A stretch of 64,000 nt of DNA from contig NZ_SRLH01000004.1 in NCBI RefSeq assembly GCF_004745595.1, forward strand, positions 1-64,000, given 5' to 3'. The notes under the pieces are model-generated. The model did not search any database, was not told the DNA's origin, and saw only the letters and a list, made by a program, of their open reading frames with translations. The stretch is from Flavobacterium humi. GTDB taxonomy: Bacteria > Bacteroidota > Bacteroidia > Flavobacteriales > Flavobacteriaceae. Positions 18,122 to 25,239 of this stretch are shown here, piece after piece (within the stretch, counting starts at the first letter, position 1; each line of letters begins with the position of its first letter). The position numbers and the translations under genes are program-made.

Positions 18122-18859
18122 TTATTCGTGATAATAAAACACATAAGAGGAATACAAATCATCATTCCACCAGTCTTTCCTCACCTCCGAAAAGTAATTG
18201 TAATTCAGTTTTCCTGCCTGTGACTGCAGCGGATATATGACAACGCCATTTTCGCGGTACGCTTTATGCAGCTCTGTTTCAGGAACCACGGGAACAATGT
18301 GTCCGGAGAGGCCTTTTTCTCTTCTCTTGGCGCAGATTATTCCAATTCCGCCATGGGCATTTACCTTCTGTTGGATTTCTTCAGCTGTAAACATTTTTTC
18401 CCATCCAAAATTTGGTCCCCATTCTAAAAACCAGTCGTGTATAGCACTGGAATAGATACGGTCTACGGTTTGTTCAAAAACAGCTTCTACATCTTGTCCC
18501 CGTATAATTTTTTCAAGGGATTCGGGAGTCCACCAAACGGTTGGAAGATATACTTTAGCGAAATAGCAATAATCATAAGAGTATACATTGCAATAGGTGT
18601 CTTCTACAGTTCTTTGATATCTTAAACTGTTTTCAACGTCAAGTTTATCAATTATTCGGGCAATACTTTCTTTTTTACTCGCTGTATCTGTCATATCCCT
18701 GTAAGGAATGGAAGGATCCATTATCGGTTTTTCTTTCATTTCCATAGAATCTAGCCGAGATTGCAGACCTGGTAACAAATTGGCTTTCTTGATTTGAATA
18801 TTCGATAGTATATGATCGTCTAAGGGTAACGATGCTACTGATACAGTATGTTTTTCCAT
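18122..18859 (-). CDS. Papain-fold cysteine peptidase/amidase-like protein
   Basis: 245 residues, no signal peptide. The segment DTYCNVYSYDYCYF puts Cys90 in the TxCN context of NlpC/P60- or CHAP-like hydrolases, and GLSGHIVPVVPE puts His187 in the matching position, giving a Cys-His pair. Between them lies a Trp-rich substrate-region candidate (VWWTPESL, FLEWGPNFGWEKMF). It is upstream of the amidoligase-like gene. A joint role in building and trimming a peptide amide is inference. The 17693-18121 gap holds only AT-rich sequence. Confidence 0.5.
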   Translation of the reverse strand: MEKHTVSVASLPLDDHILSNIQIKKANLLPGLQSRLDSMEMKEKPIMDPSIPYRDMTDTASKKESIARIIDKLDVENSLRYQRTVEDTYCNVYSYDYCYFAKVYLPTVWWTPESLEKIIRGQDVEAVFEQTVDRIYSSAIHDWFLEWGPNFGWEKMFTAEEIQQKVNAHGGIGIICAKRREKGLSGHIVPVVPETELHKAYRENGVVIYPLQSQAGKLNYNYFSEVRKDWWNDDLYSSYVFYYHE

Positions 18860-19030
18860 CTTGACTGCTTAAAATTAATTGACCTGACGCTGCAAAATTG
18901 ATTAATTATACAGCGAAATTTGGTTAGCCAGCGGGTAAATGTAAGGATTTTAAGTTGCTAAAGAGTTTTAGGAAAAGACAAATTACAGAAAATTGTATGA
19001 TTACTTTAATTGTTTTTGTCCTAAACACAA

Positions 19031-19173
19031 AAAAAGCGCCGATTGAAGACAATTGACGCTTGGCGATGGTTGCGAAGTTTGGAGCTGATTTCTTTCGGCT
19101 ACGATAAAATTTCTTGCGAATGAAAATGTGAATTTACCACATCTTTCAACATTTCTTGAAACGACTGTTAGCG
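19031..19173 (-). repeat. Cassette spacer a (attC-like, left edge degenerate)
   Basis: It ends in GTTAGC (19167-19172), which contains the TAA stop of the acetyltransferase gene read on the minus strand. Interior words GATAAAATTTCTTGCGAA and GCGAAGTTTGG match spacer b. Its left end lacks the TAACG core, so the array appears to end or to be truncated here. The rest of 18860-19030 is non-coding. Confidence 0.65.
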
Positions 19174-19776
19174 GTAGGCTTTTATCTCGATTTGGTTTTT
19201 AATACTTTGTTTTACATTTTTCCATTCACTATCCAAAATACTATAAAAAGCGGTATTTCTGGGTATTCCATTTGGTTCTATTTTATCTTTTCTTAAAATT
19301 CCTTCAAATGTTCCACCAATTTTTTCAATTGCTTTTCTTGAACGTAAATTATTATCTTTTGCTCTAAATTGAACCCTATTCGTTTTTAAATTTTCGAAAC
19401 AATATTTGAGTAGTAATAGTTTACATTCTAGGTTTACAGTTGTTCCCCAATATTCTTTCATAATCCAAGTAACGCCTATTTCTATTTTTTTGTCATTAGG
19501 GTATATTTCAAGAAATCTAGTAGTTCCAATAATTTTGTTTGAATGTTTGTGAACAATAATGAAAGGATACGCTGTTCCTTTTTCTCTATCATTCATTGCA
19601 TTGTTGAAATTCGGATAAAATATTTCTTCAACTGAATAATCTACAGATGTTAGTTCCCATATTTCTTTATTGGATGCAGCAACAAATAAATCTTCTAAAT
19701 GTTCTTTTTCTAATGGGAGTAGCTTTATTTCAGCTCCTTTTAATACTATAGGATGATTAATCCAATTGTTCTTCAT
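19168..19776 (-). CDS. GNAT-family N-acetyltransferase (RimJ/RimL type)
   Basis: 202 residues with the RimL-like layout: IKLLPLEKEHLEDLF at the N-terminus, IIGTTRFLEIYPND, IEIGVTWIMKEYWGTTVNLECK (acetyl-CoA binding region) and VQFRAKDNNLRSRKAIEKIG. It should acetylate an amine of a protein or small molecule. The gene fills one cassette whose ends, TTAGCGGTA and TACCGCTAA, are perfectly complementary. Acetyltransferases are common integron cargo. Confidence 0.88.
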   Translation of the reverse strand: MKNNWINHPIVLKGAEIKLLPLEKEHLEDLFVAASNKEIWELTSVDYSVEEIFYPNFNNAMNDREKGTAYPFIIVHKHSNKIIGTTRFLEIYPNDKKIEIGVTWIMKEYWGTTVNLECKLLLLKYCFENLKTNRVQFRAKDNNLRSRKAIEKIGGTFEGILRKDKIEPNGIPRNTAFYSILDSEWKNVKQSIKNQIEIKAYR

Positions 19777-19800
19777 AAAACTATTTTTTTAAGCTTACCG

Positions 19801-19930
19801 CTAATGTTCCGCCGCCTCTCGTCAGTCGCGAAGTTCGGAACGAATTGTTTTCTGTTAAAGATAAAATTTCTTGTGAAACGCGAACGTGAACTTATCACAA
19901 AATTCGTAATTGCTCCAAACGTGTGTTAGC
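19801..19930 (-). repeat. Cassette spacer b (attC-like)
   Basis: 130 bp from CTAATG to GTTAGC between two cassette genes. It contains ACGAATT/AATTCGT arms and folds into an imperfect hairpin. On the minus strand it reads GCTAACACACGTTTGG...ATTAGC, like the other spacers. Confidence 0.75.
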
Positions 19931-19944
19931 CGTTCGGTTTTTTC

Positions 19945-20286
19945 CTATTCTGTTATTCCGCTTTCAATTTTCTGTTTATTTTTCCGCTTAAGATTTTCTA
20001 GGTCACATTCAGCTTCAAATATTTGGTTGTTGATTTTTTGAAAATGCATATAACAACCAATAGGAACAACAATTACTAAAATAGCACCAAACAACAATAC
20101 GGCATCGCTATAACCCATTCTTTCTGCCAAAGTTCCTTTTCTCATTGGAATATATGGACCAACAAAAGGCATAATAATTCCAACAGCAATTAATCTCCAG
20201 ATTTTCCATTTTTCTTTAGGCAACTTTTGGAGTTGCTTTTCAAGCTCTCTTTCTTCAACATCTGAATTCACGTCAAATTCATTCAT
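19945..20286 (-). CDS. Small membrane protein, cassette gene
   Basis: 113 residues. A charged N-terminal helix (residues 1-25) is followed by two membrane segments (about 30-47 and 62-82) and a Lys/Glu-rich coiled-coil-like tail. No family recognised. It occupies a cassette with ends TTAGCCGT and ACGGTTAA, complementary apart from one base. Confidence 0.7.
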   Translation of the reverse strand: MNEFDVNSDVEERELEKQLQKLPKEKWKIWRLIAVGIIMPFVGPYIPMRKGTLAERMGYSDAVLLFGAILVIVVPIGCYMHFQKINNQIFEAECDLENLKRKNKQKIESGITE

Positions 20287-20335
20287 TTTTATTTAGGTTT
20301 TTGGGTCGATTTTTGTACGTCCCCCAAACTGACGG

Positions 20336-20462
20336 TTAACGTTCTGCGGCTACGGTTCAGTTGTGGTTTTGAAACTGATTTTTCCATTAGGAAAAAACGA
20401 AGTTAATAAAATAAAAGTTCTATTTACTAGAAAACCAGCAATTGATTGTAGGCGATGTTAGC
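20336..20462 (-). repeat. Cassette spacer c (attC-like)
   Basis: 127 bp, TTAACG ... GTTAGC. Internal complementary words include TTTTCC/GGAAAA around CATTA, and CAGTTGTGGTTTT paired with AAAACCAGCAATTG. It forms the first part of the left 425-bp direct repeat. Confidence 0.75.
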
Positions 20463-20760
20463 ATAGGTGGCGACACATAAAGGGAAGAACGAATATTTTG
20501 CCTCATTTTATTCCGCTTCTTTTACGTAACGTTTCGGCTTATCGTTTTCGGAAGTTCTAAACTTAATTATAAAAAAAATCGAGCGAAGCTCGAATTGTGT
20601 TTTGTTGCGTTAATTTTTGACCGTTATTTTTCGCATTCTTTTCCGTATCCATTTCGGTTCGGGTTTCATGAATCTTTTTGCGCAAAGAAATTTCAGAAGT
20701 AGTATTCAGGGCTTTTTCAACTCGATGTTTTTCCGTCCGTAGGAGACATCGATGCTAACG
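20337..20760. repeat. 425-bp direct repeat, left copy
   Basis: About 92% identical to 23097-23520, same orientation. It comprises a cassette spacer, a decayed coding remnant and a TCGAGC-GAA-GCTCGA hairpin (20579-20593). On the minus strand a short open segment (ending RTSENDKPKRYVKEAE, stop) and a second one (ending RASLDFFYN, stop) look like gene remnants broken by indels that differ between copies. The outer ends GTTAGCAT and ATGCTAAC of the unit are complementary. Confidence 0.9.
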
Positions 20761-20872
20761 TTTTTCGGATTTGCGAGGTTGCGGCTAATTTAGCGAAGAG
20801 TTTTAAGTAAACCGGACTTTCCGAAAACTCCAAACACATACTAACGGAGCAATAAATCCAAACCGCTGTTAT
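20755..20872 (-). repeat. Cassette spacer d (attC-like)
   Basis: 118 bp from CTAACG to GTTATA. On the minus strand the start TATAACAGCGGTTTGG matches the opening of other spacers. It lies left of the restriction-modification cassette. Confidence 0.65.
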
Positions 20873-20987
20873 AGGAAGCCCTTACTACTTGCGTTAACGC
20901 TTTTCTCAGAATACAGTTGTCAACAATGTTCTTTCTGCTCTTCGAATATTAAATTCATTAGAGTTATAAGTACTGATTTTGAATAAT

Positions 20988-21050
20988 GCTAACTTTAGTA
21001 TGTTGTTAAAAGCTTTTATTAAATATAGATTAGCATACTTTAATTAGCAA
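20988..21050 (+). promoter_or_regulatory. Operator region of the R-M controller gene
   Basis: TTAGCATACTTTAATTAGCA (21030-21049) ends at the ATG of the controller. It differs at one base from the copy in front of the methylase. It contains TTAGCA twice, 14 bp apart. A reversed, weaker copy (GCTAACTTTAGTATG) lies at 20988-21002. The operator touches the start codon and leaves no room for a ribosome binding site, which suggests a leaderless mRNA, as known for several C genes. Confidence 0.75.
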
Positions 21051-21262
21051 TGAAAAATAAATCTGAAATTTTAATAAAGTTTGGAGATAGAGTTAGAGAG
21101 ATAAGAACTCAAAAAGGACTCTCACAAGAACAATTGGCAAGCCTTGCCGATGTTCATAGAACTTATATCGGAATGATTGAACGAGCAGAAAAAAACATCA
21201 CGCTAATAAATATAAATAAAATAGCTAGCGCTTTAGGTGTGGATTTAAAAGAGCTATTGTAA
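21050..21262 (+). CDS. Restriction-modification controller (C) protein, XRE family
   Basis: 70 residues, almost entirely an HTH_3 domain: FGDRVREIRTQKGLSQEQLA and DVHRTYIGMIERAEKNITL. Size and sequence match C proteins of type II R-M systems, which bind operators in front of their own gene and delay endonuclease expression. The endonuclease candidate begins 10 bp downstream and identical-type operators precede both this gene and the methylase. Confidence 0.9.
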   Translation: MKNKSEILIKFGDRVREIRTQKGLSQEQLASLADVHRTYIGMIERAEKNITLININKIASALGVDLKELL

Positions 21263-21272
21263 AATTGGAAAA

Positions 21273-22379
21273 ATGAATTTATCTGATGTGTTTAAATTTA
21301 CCCAGGGCTTAGGACAAAAGGGCCATCAAATAGGGAGAAAAGTAGGAGATGCAATTGAATTATTAACTTTAGGAATGATTAAGTTAGAAGATAATTTAGT
21401 AAATTATCTAGTTGTAGAAGATGGAGTTGAAGGAGCGACGAGCGCAAAACACAAAGTTGAATTTTCGTTTTATCATGTAAATGCTACACACAAACCATCG
21501 AAAAAATCGGAAGACCTTTTCGGAATTATTGAGTGTAAAAAAGTCGGTGTTGAGCAAACTATAAAAGCAAATTTTAAAAAATGGAAAGCTATACCTGCAA
21601 ATAAAAACAGTTTTTACGAGACTGATGGATATAGTTTTATAATTTCTCCGGGCAATACTGATTATAAGTGGCTTACTCATGTCAGCGGTGAAGTTAATGG
21701 AGAAAATAACATAAAAATACGAGTTGATAAAATACAAGCGCAACAAATTGTATCAACTGATATTTATCGATTTAATTGTAATCTTAATAGTCAGGCATTA
21801 GTTGCAGTTGATGTTAATAATAATATTTTTGTATTAGCTCCTGATCAAAAACTTTCTGAAATTGAGGATCACATTACAAAATGTATTGTAATAGAAATTA
21901 AAGAACTTGATGGTTTAAATGTCTCTAAAATTAATGTCAATGAATCTTTGCCTGGACCGCAAACTCCAGAAAAAGCGAAGCAAGCTTCATTTGTATCTTT
22001 AGATGTGAGAAAAAAAGTGCTTGGGCATTTTGACAAAACAGACGATAAATCCTTTATTTCAATTTTAGTAATTGGTGAAGCTTCGCATTGGGAAAATAAA
22101 AGTCGTTCAATGATTAGACTTTGTAACGATTATAATTTAATTATACCTGATGTAATTTTGATTCATCTTTTTGAAAAGTTTGAAGAAAAATTTGGTGAAA
22201 ATTATCAAGATAGAATTACGAAAACTAGCTATAAAAACAATGTTGAAGTTAGAAAATTGATTTTAGAAATCATTGAGCATTTCGAAAGAAAGGTTATGTA
22301 TGAAATGGAGATTGGAAACTTTGTTGTTTTCAAACATCTCAACAATGATGGAAATAGATTAATAGTTGAAGAACTATAG
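21273..22379 (+). CDS. Predicted type II restriction endonuclease, PD-(D/E)xK type
   Basis: 368 residues, no known name. A PD-(D/E)xK nuclease core is suggested by HKVEFSFYHV near residue 62 followed by EDLFGIIECKKVGVE near 80, giving an acidic residue and ExK. The role follows from its place: co-transcribed with the C gene, 10 bp after its stop, and overlapping the convergent methylase by 6 bp at the stop codons. Specificity is unknown. Confidence 0.75.
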   Translation: MNLSDVFKFTQGLGQKGHQIGRKVGDAIELLTLGMIKLEDNLVNYLVVEDGVEGATSAKHKVEFSFYHVNATHKPSKKSEDLFGIIECKKVGVEQTIKANFKKWKAIPANKNSFYETDGYSFIISPGNTDYKWLTHVSGEVNGENNIKIRVDKIQAQQIVSTDIYRFNCNLNSQALVAVDVNNNIFVLAPDQKLSEIEDHITKCIVIEIKELDGLNVSKINVNESLPGPQTPEKAKQASFVSLDVRKKVLGHFDKTDDKSFISILVIGEASHWENKSRSMIRLCNDYNLIIPDVILIHLFEKFEEKFGENYQDRITKTSYKNNVEVRKLILEIIEHFERKVMYEMEIGNFVVFKHLNNDGNRLIVEEL

Positions 22380-22958
22380 TTCTAACCTTAAATTTTTTCT
22401 ATCAATTCCGATTTCTTCATTTTGCAAATGTGATAAATCTATTACCGCGCCAAACTCGATAAAGACTTCAAAAAATCTTTGATAGTTATTACCCCAATAA
22501 ATAATTGAACACGCCATAGGCGCACCACTACCCACATCTAAGCCATTTTCTAAAAACCTAAGTCTAGTATCATATAGGAAACATACTGCTTTTGCATTAC
22601 CAAATACGCTCTGTTTCCAATGACCAGTATTTGTTGCTACGGGTACTAATGCAAGAACTTCTGAGTTATATTTTTCATTAGCTAATGCGCACTTAGCAAG
22701 CCAATTTTTTATTGTTGTTTTTCTTTCTTTATCGGAGCCGTATGGAGGGTTTACATAAATTGTTGGAAAATCCCATGTTTGTTTAAGCCCATCAGTTTCG
22801 GGTAAAGAAAATTCAACTTCTGCTTTTACAATAGAATATGGGTTGGAGCATGGATCTAATGAAATAGAGCCTCCAAAAAATTCCTTTACAGCCCTAACAT
22901 ATTTTATTGGAGTTCCCCAACTTTGACTTTGTGTATTTACGTTTCTCCCAGCACTCAT
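22374..22958 (-). CDS. DNA N6-adenine methyltransferase, phage Dam type
   Basis: 194 residues. WGTPIKYVRAVKEFFGGSISLDPCSNP carries the SAM-binding region (DPCSN) and IYVNPPYG is the catalytic NPPY motif of N6-adenine methylases. It is short, as in the PF05869 phage-type family. As the partner of the endonuclease at 21273 it should protect host sites. Its start is 5 bp after an operator matching that of the C gene, so the C protein probably represses it. Confidence 0.88.
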   Translation of the reverse strand: MSAGRNVNTQSQSWGTPIKYVRAVKEFFGGSISLDPCSNPYSIVKAEVEFSLPETDGLKQTWDFPTIYVNPPYGSDKERKTTIKNWLAKCALANEKYNSEVLALVPVATNTGHWKQSVFGNAKAVCFLYDTRLRFLENGLDVGSGAPMACSIIYWGNNYQRFFEVFIEFGAVIDLSHLQNEEIGIDRKNLRLEL

Positions 22959-22963
22959 ATTAT

Positions 22964-22984
22964 TTGCTAATTATAGTATGCTAA
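22964..22984 (-). promoter_or_regulatory. Operator of the R-M methyltransferase
   Basis: On the minus strand TTAGCATACTATAATTAGCA stands 5-6 bp before the methylase ATG. It matches the controller operator at 19 of 20 bases in the same position relative to the gene. Confidence 0.75.
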
Positions 22985-23096
22985 TTTAGGTACTATAAAT
23001 TAAATATGAAAGTTAAAATTTAGAATTTATTACTAAACTTTTCCACAAACTTGAGTTTATGTCTTTTATACCGTACACGTGAAAAAGGGTTTCCTA

Positions 23097-23223
23097 TAAC
23101 GTCTCGCGGCTACGATTCAGTTGCGGCTTTGAAACTGATTTTTCCCATTAGGAAAAAACGAAGTTAATAAAATAAACGTTCTATTTACTAGAAAATCAGT
23201 AATTGATTGTAGCTGATGTTAGG
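23097..23223 (-). repeat. Cassette spacer e (attC-like)
   Basis: 127 bp, TAACGTCTCG ... GTTAGG, the counterpart of spacer c in the right-hand 425-bp repeat. The cassette to its left (the R-M system) has ends TATAGGAAGCCC and GGGTTTCCTATA, complementary at 11 of 12 bases. Confidence 0.75.
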
Positions 23224-23520
23224 ATTGGTGGCGACACATAAAGGGAAGAACGAATATTTTGCCTCATTTTATTCTGCTTCTTTTACGTAACGTTTTGGCT
23301 TATCGTTTTCGGAAGTTCTAAACTTAATTATAAAAAAAATCGAGCGAAGCTCGAATTGTGTTTTGTTGCGTTAATTTTTGACTGTTATTTTTCGCATTCT
23401 TTTCTGTATCTATTTCGGTTCGGTTTTCACGAATCTTTTGCGCAACGAAATTTCGGAAGTCGTATTCAGGACTTTTTTCAACTCGACGTTTTTTCGTCGG
23501 CAGGAGACATTGATGCTAAC
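23097..23520. repeat. 425-bp direct repeat, right copy
   Basis: Partner of 20337-20760. The pair flanks the whole R-M module (20873-23090). Small indels between copies interrupt what coding remnants remain, so the repeat is no longer coding. Beyond it, 23521-23658 is spacer f. Confidence 0.9.
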
Positions 23521-23647
23521 GTCCCATTACTACAAGTGGTTTGGGGTTAAATTAAGCCTTATCTTCGGATTTGCCTAAACGTCCCAAATACAAGATCCTA
23601 TTTTTAAATTAAGCCAATTGCCTAAATCTCTTGTAGCAAGTGTTAGC
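23516..23647 (-). repeat. Cassette spacer f (attC-like)
   Basis: 132 bp, CTAACGTCCC ... GTTAGC. Strong internal complementarity: CACTTGCTACAAGAG near one end pairs with ACTACAAGTGG near the other, AATTAAGCC with GGCTTAATT, and a CCTAAACGTCCC/TTTAGG step. Confidence 0.75.
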
Positions 23648-23658
23648 AGTAGTGAATT

Positions 23659-23964
23659 TTATTTATAATAATTTTTTTCGTGTCGTAAGTAAATCAAATT
23701 TTCCAAATGCTTCATATTTTCCGGAGCGGGAACATATTTAATAATTTCCTCTAAACCGTAACCCCAAGGATAATCTGCTATAACTTCAGTACATGCCACA
23801 GACATAAGTTCAAAATCATCTTCTGTCGCATCAGAATCAAATAAACATTGCCAAATTATTTTTTTTTCACGCAACTCTACCGATACAGAACGTAATGAAG
23901 ATGTAATTTCTCCTTGTAATGCTCTAATGCTACTCAAAATTAATTTATTATCTTCTTCTGTCAT
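23659..23964 (-). CDS. Conserved hypothetical protein, cassette gene
   Basis: 101 residues, acidic, no signal peptide or membrane segment. It resembles a recurrent small protein family seen in mobile cassettes (LILSSIRALQGEITSSLRSV; FDSDATEDDFELMSVA); function unknown. Located between spacers f and g'. Confidence 0.7.
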   Translation of the reverse strand: MTEEDNKLILSSIRALQGEITSSLRSVSVELREKKIIWQCLFDSDATEDDFELMSVACTEVIADYPWGYGLEEIIKYVPAPENMKHLENLIYLRHEKNYYK

Positions 23965-24002
23965 CTAATTGATTATTTAAGAATTTATGCGCAATCTGGG
24001 TG

Positions 24003-24027
24003 TTAACGTTGAAGCAAGTGTTAGACA
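24003..24027 (-). repeat. Truncated cassette spacer remnant (g')
   Basis: TAACGTTGAAGCAAGTGTTAGAC contains only the two edges of a spacer; CAAGTGTTAG equals the end of spacer f. An internal deletion is likely. Confidence 0.5.
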
Positions 24028-24062
24028 AGTACTGTTACATATTAATTTCAAAATACATTCCG

Positions 24063-24188
24063 CTAACTATTGACACGAGCGAACCTGAGTATAAGAAATT
24101 TTTGGCTTTAAATTTTTCTGTTAAAGATAAATGTTTTTCGTGAACGTGTAAAGATAAAAACCAGCAATTGCGCGAAATCGCTGTTAGC
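24063..24188 (-). repeat. Cassette spacer g (attC-like)
   Basis: 126 bp, CTAACTATTG ... GTTAGC. On the minus strand GCTAACAGCGATTTCGCGCA and CAATTGCTGG open it; TTAAAGATAAA and TCGTGAACGTG match spacer b. Confidence 0.75.
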
Positions 24189-24200
24189 CGCCGTTATTAT

Positions 24201-24692
24201 TTAAGATATTATTATTCCCTCGCTTTTCATTATCTCCAGTGCTTTTTTCGTTTCATTTTGCCCATCATTCAATGAACCAGGAAGCATAACTAATCGTTTT
24301 TTTAATTTTCCATGATCATCTTCAAACATCATCTCAAATTGTGAACGGGTTAGACCAAATTTAGCATTGGTAAATCTAACTGCTTTTATTTTATTTCTTT
24401 CAATTATAGGCGTAGTAGAATTATTGAAGCTTTTTGCAATTCCGTAAATTAAAAAGATGGCAAACAAACTATAAAAGATTGCAGAAAAAACTTTTCCTGT
24501 TTGATAATTTGTAAAAGCATTGTAAAGGAAGTAAACTGAAATCAAAGAATAAATTATTAAGATTCTCGAAATTCCATTTTCCGCAGTTATTTCGGAAACA
24601 TTTCCTATTATTCCATCTCTCGTCAATATTATTTTGTCTGGGAGAATGTGGCAAAAACCAGTTTTAGTTTTAAATTTTTTTTCGCTCTGCAT
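24201..24692 (-). CDS. Membrane protein with PH-like cytoplasmic part, cassette gene
   Basis: About 163 residues from the Met at 24692; an in-frame extension to 24767 is less likely because it adds a non-conserved stretch. Two adjacent membrane segments (about residues 43-80) split a small beta-rich domain (HILPDKIILTRDG ... KIKAVRFTNAKFGLTRSQFEMMF) as in bacterial PH-like membrane proteins. Role unknown. It is the cassette nearest the tRNA. Confidence 0.7.
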   Translation of the reverse strand: MQSEKKFKTKTGFCHILPDKIILTRDGIIGNVSEITAENGISRILIIYSLISVYFLYNAFTNYQTGKVFSAIFYSLFAIFLIYGIAKSFNNSTTPIIERNKIKAVRFTNAKFGLTRSQFEMMFEDDHGKLKKRLVMLPGSLNDGQNETKKALEIMKSEGIIIS

Positions 24693-24804
24693 TTGTATAT
24701 TAATAATTTCTTTTGTTCTAGTTGAATTCATAAAAACAATCGCAATAAAAAAGGTTTTAATCTTCATTTTACAACTGTTGTTGACTAAATGTTGACTAAA
24801 ACCT

Positions 24805-24830
24805 TTAAAAAATGCCTAAAATAGGCTTGT
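24805..24830 (-). terminator. Terminator of the tRNA-Arg gene
   Basis: Minus-strand GCCTA-TTT-TAGGC stem followed by a T-rich run, 9 bp beyond the tRNA. Confidence 0.6.
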
Positions 24831-24834
24831 TTTG

Positions 24835-24908
24835 TGACCTCGACTGGATTCAAACCAGTAACCTTCTGAGCCGTAATCAGATGCGCTATTCAGTTGCGCC
24901 ACGAGGCC
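24835..24908 (-). tRNA. tRNA-Arg (anticodon ACG)
   Basis: A 74-nt cloverleaf on the minus strand: acceptor GGCCTCG / CGAGGTC, discriminator A, anticodon stem TCTGA / TCAGA with loop TTACGGC (anticodon ACG), T loop TTCAAAC-type sequence GGTTTGAATCC. CCA is not encoded. Its 3' end is duplicated at 16001-16015. Confidence 0.95.
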
Positions 24909-25032
24909 GTTGCTAGCAAATACGGAGCGCTAAAGCGTTCAGTGAACTTGTTTGCGGGTGCAAATATAGTCATATTTGGTTAAAATGCAAACAAGAAATA
25001 AAAAATAAATAATTAATTCCTTGAAGGCTTTA

Positions 25033-25176
25033 TTAATTGCTTAAAGCTCTTGATGTTACATAATACCGCCAGCCGATAATAGCCATTTGCCATTTTTTGG
25101 CTTTGGACAAATCCAGTTGTTGTTTGGAAAAACTGGGTAAGATCAATTTGTTTACCTGCGCTAAAATTTTGTACAT
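25033..25176 (-). CDS. Small conserved flavobacterial protein
   Basis: 47 residues starting MYKILAQVNKLILPSFSK and continuing DLSKAKKWQMAIIGWRYYVT. Hydrophobic-basic with no signal. The sequence is the type of short protein conserved across Flavobacteriaceae; function unknown. It lies between tRNA-Arg and the BlaR1-like gene, on the same strand. Confidence 0.7.
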   Translation of the reverse strand: MYKILAQVNKLILPSFSKQQLDLSKAKKWQMAIIGWRYYVTSRALSN

Positions 25177-25202
25177 ACCGGTGATTTTTGACAAAGGTAT
25201 AA

Positions 25203-25236
25203 AAAAAAGACTGCCTTGGGTTTGGCAGCCTTTTTT
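25203..25236 (-). terminator. Terminator of the blaR1-like gene
   Basis: Minus strand: GGCTGCC / GGCAGTC stem with an 8-nt loop and a T8 run, just after the BlaR1-type stop. Confidence 0.85.
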
Positions 25237-25239
25237 GTT

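Larger units (their letters stand above)
16001..24848. mobile_element. Genomic island integrated at tRNA-Arg
   Basis: The 8.8-kb stretch between the two 15-bp repeats differs from its surroundings: AT-rich, mostly genes without housekeeping roles, a restriction-modification system and a cassette array. No integrase gene is present inside, so mobilisation would need a helper, or the integrase has been lost. The intact tRNA lies at the right end. Confidence 0.6.

Noticed and set aside
23356..23578. Plus-strand frames in the right 425-bp repeat
   Set aside because: They are not kept in the left copy, which has indels; likely non-coding or decayed.
19031..24188. CRISPR array
   Set aside because: The repeats are too long, too few, differ from one another and separate genes rather than short spacers.
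16001..24848. Integrase or transposase inside the island
   Set aside because: No frame in the interval shows tyrosine or serine recombinase motifs.
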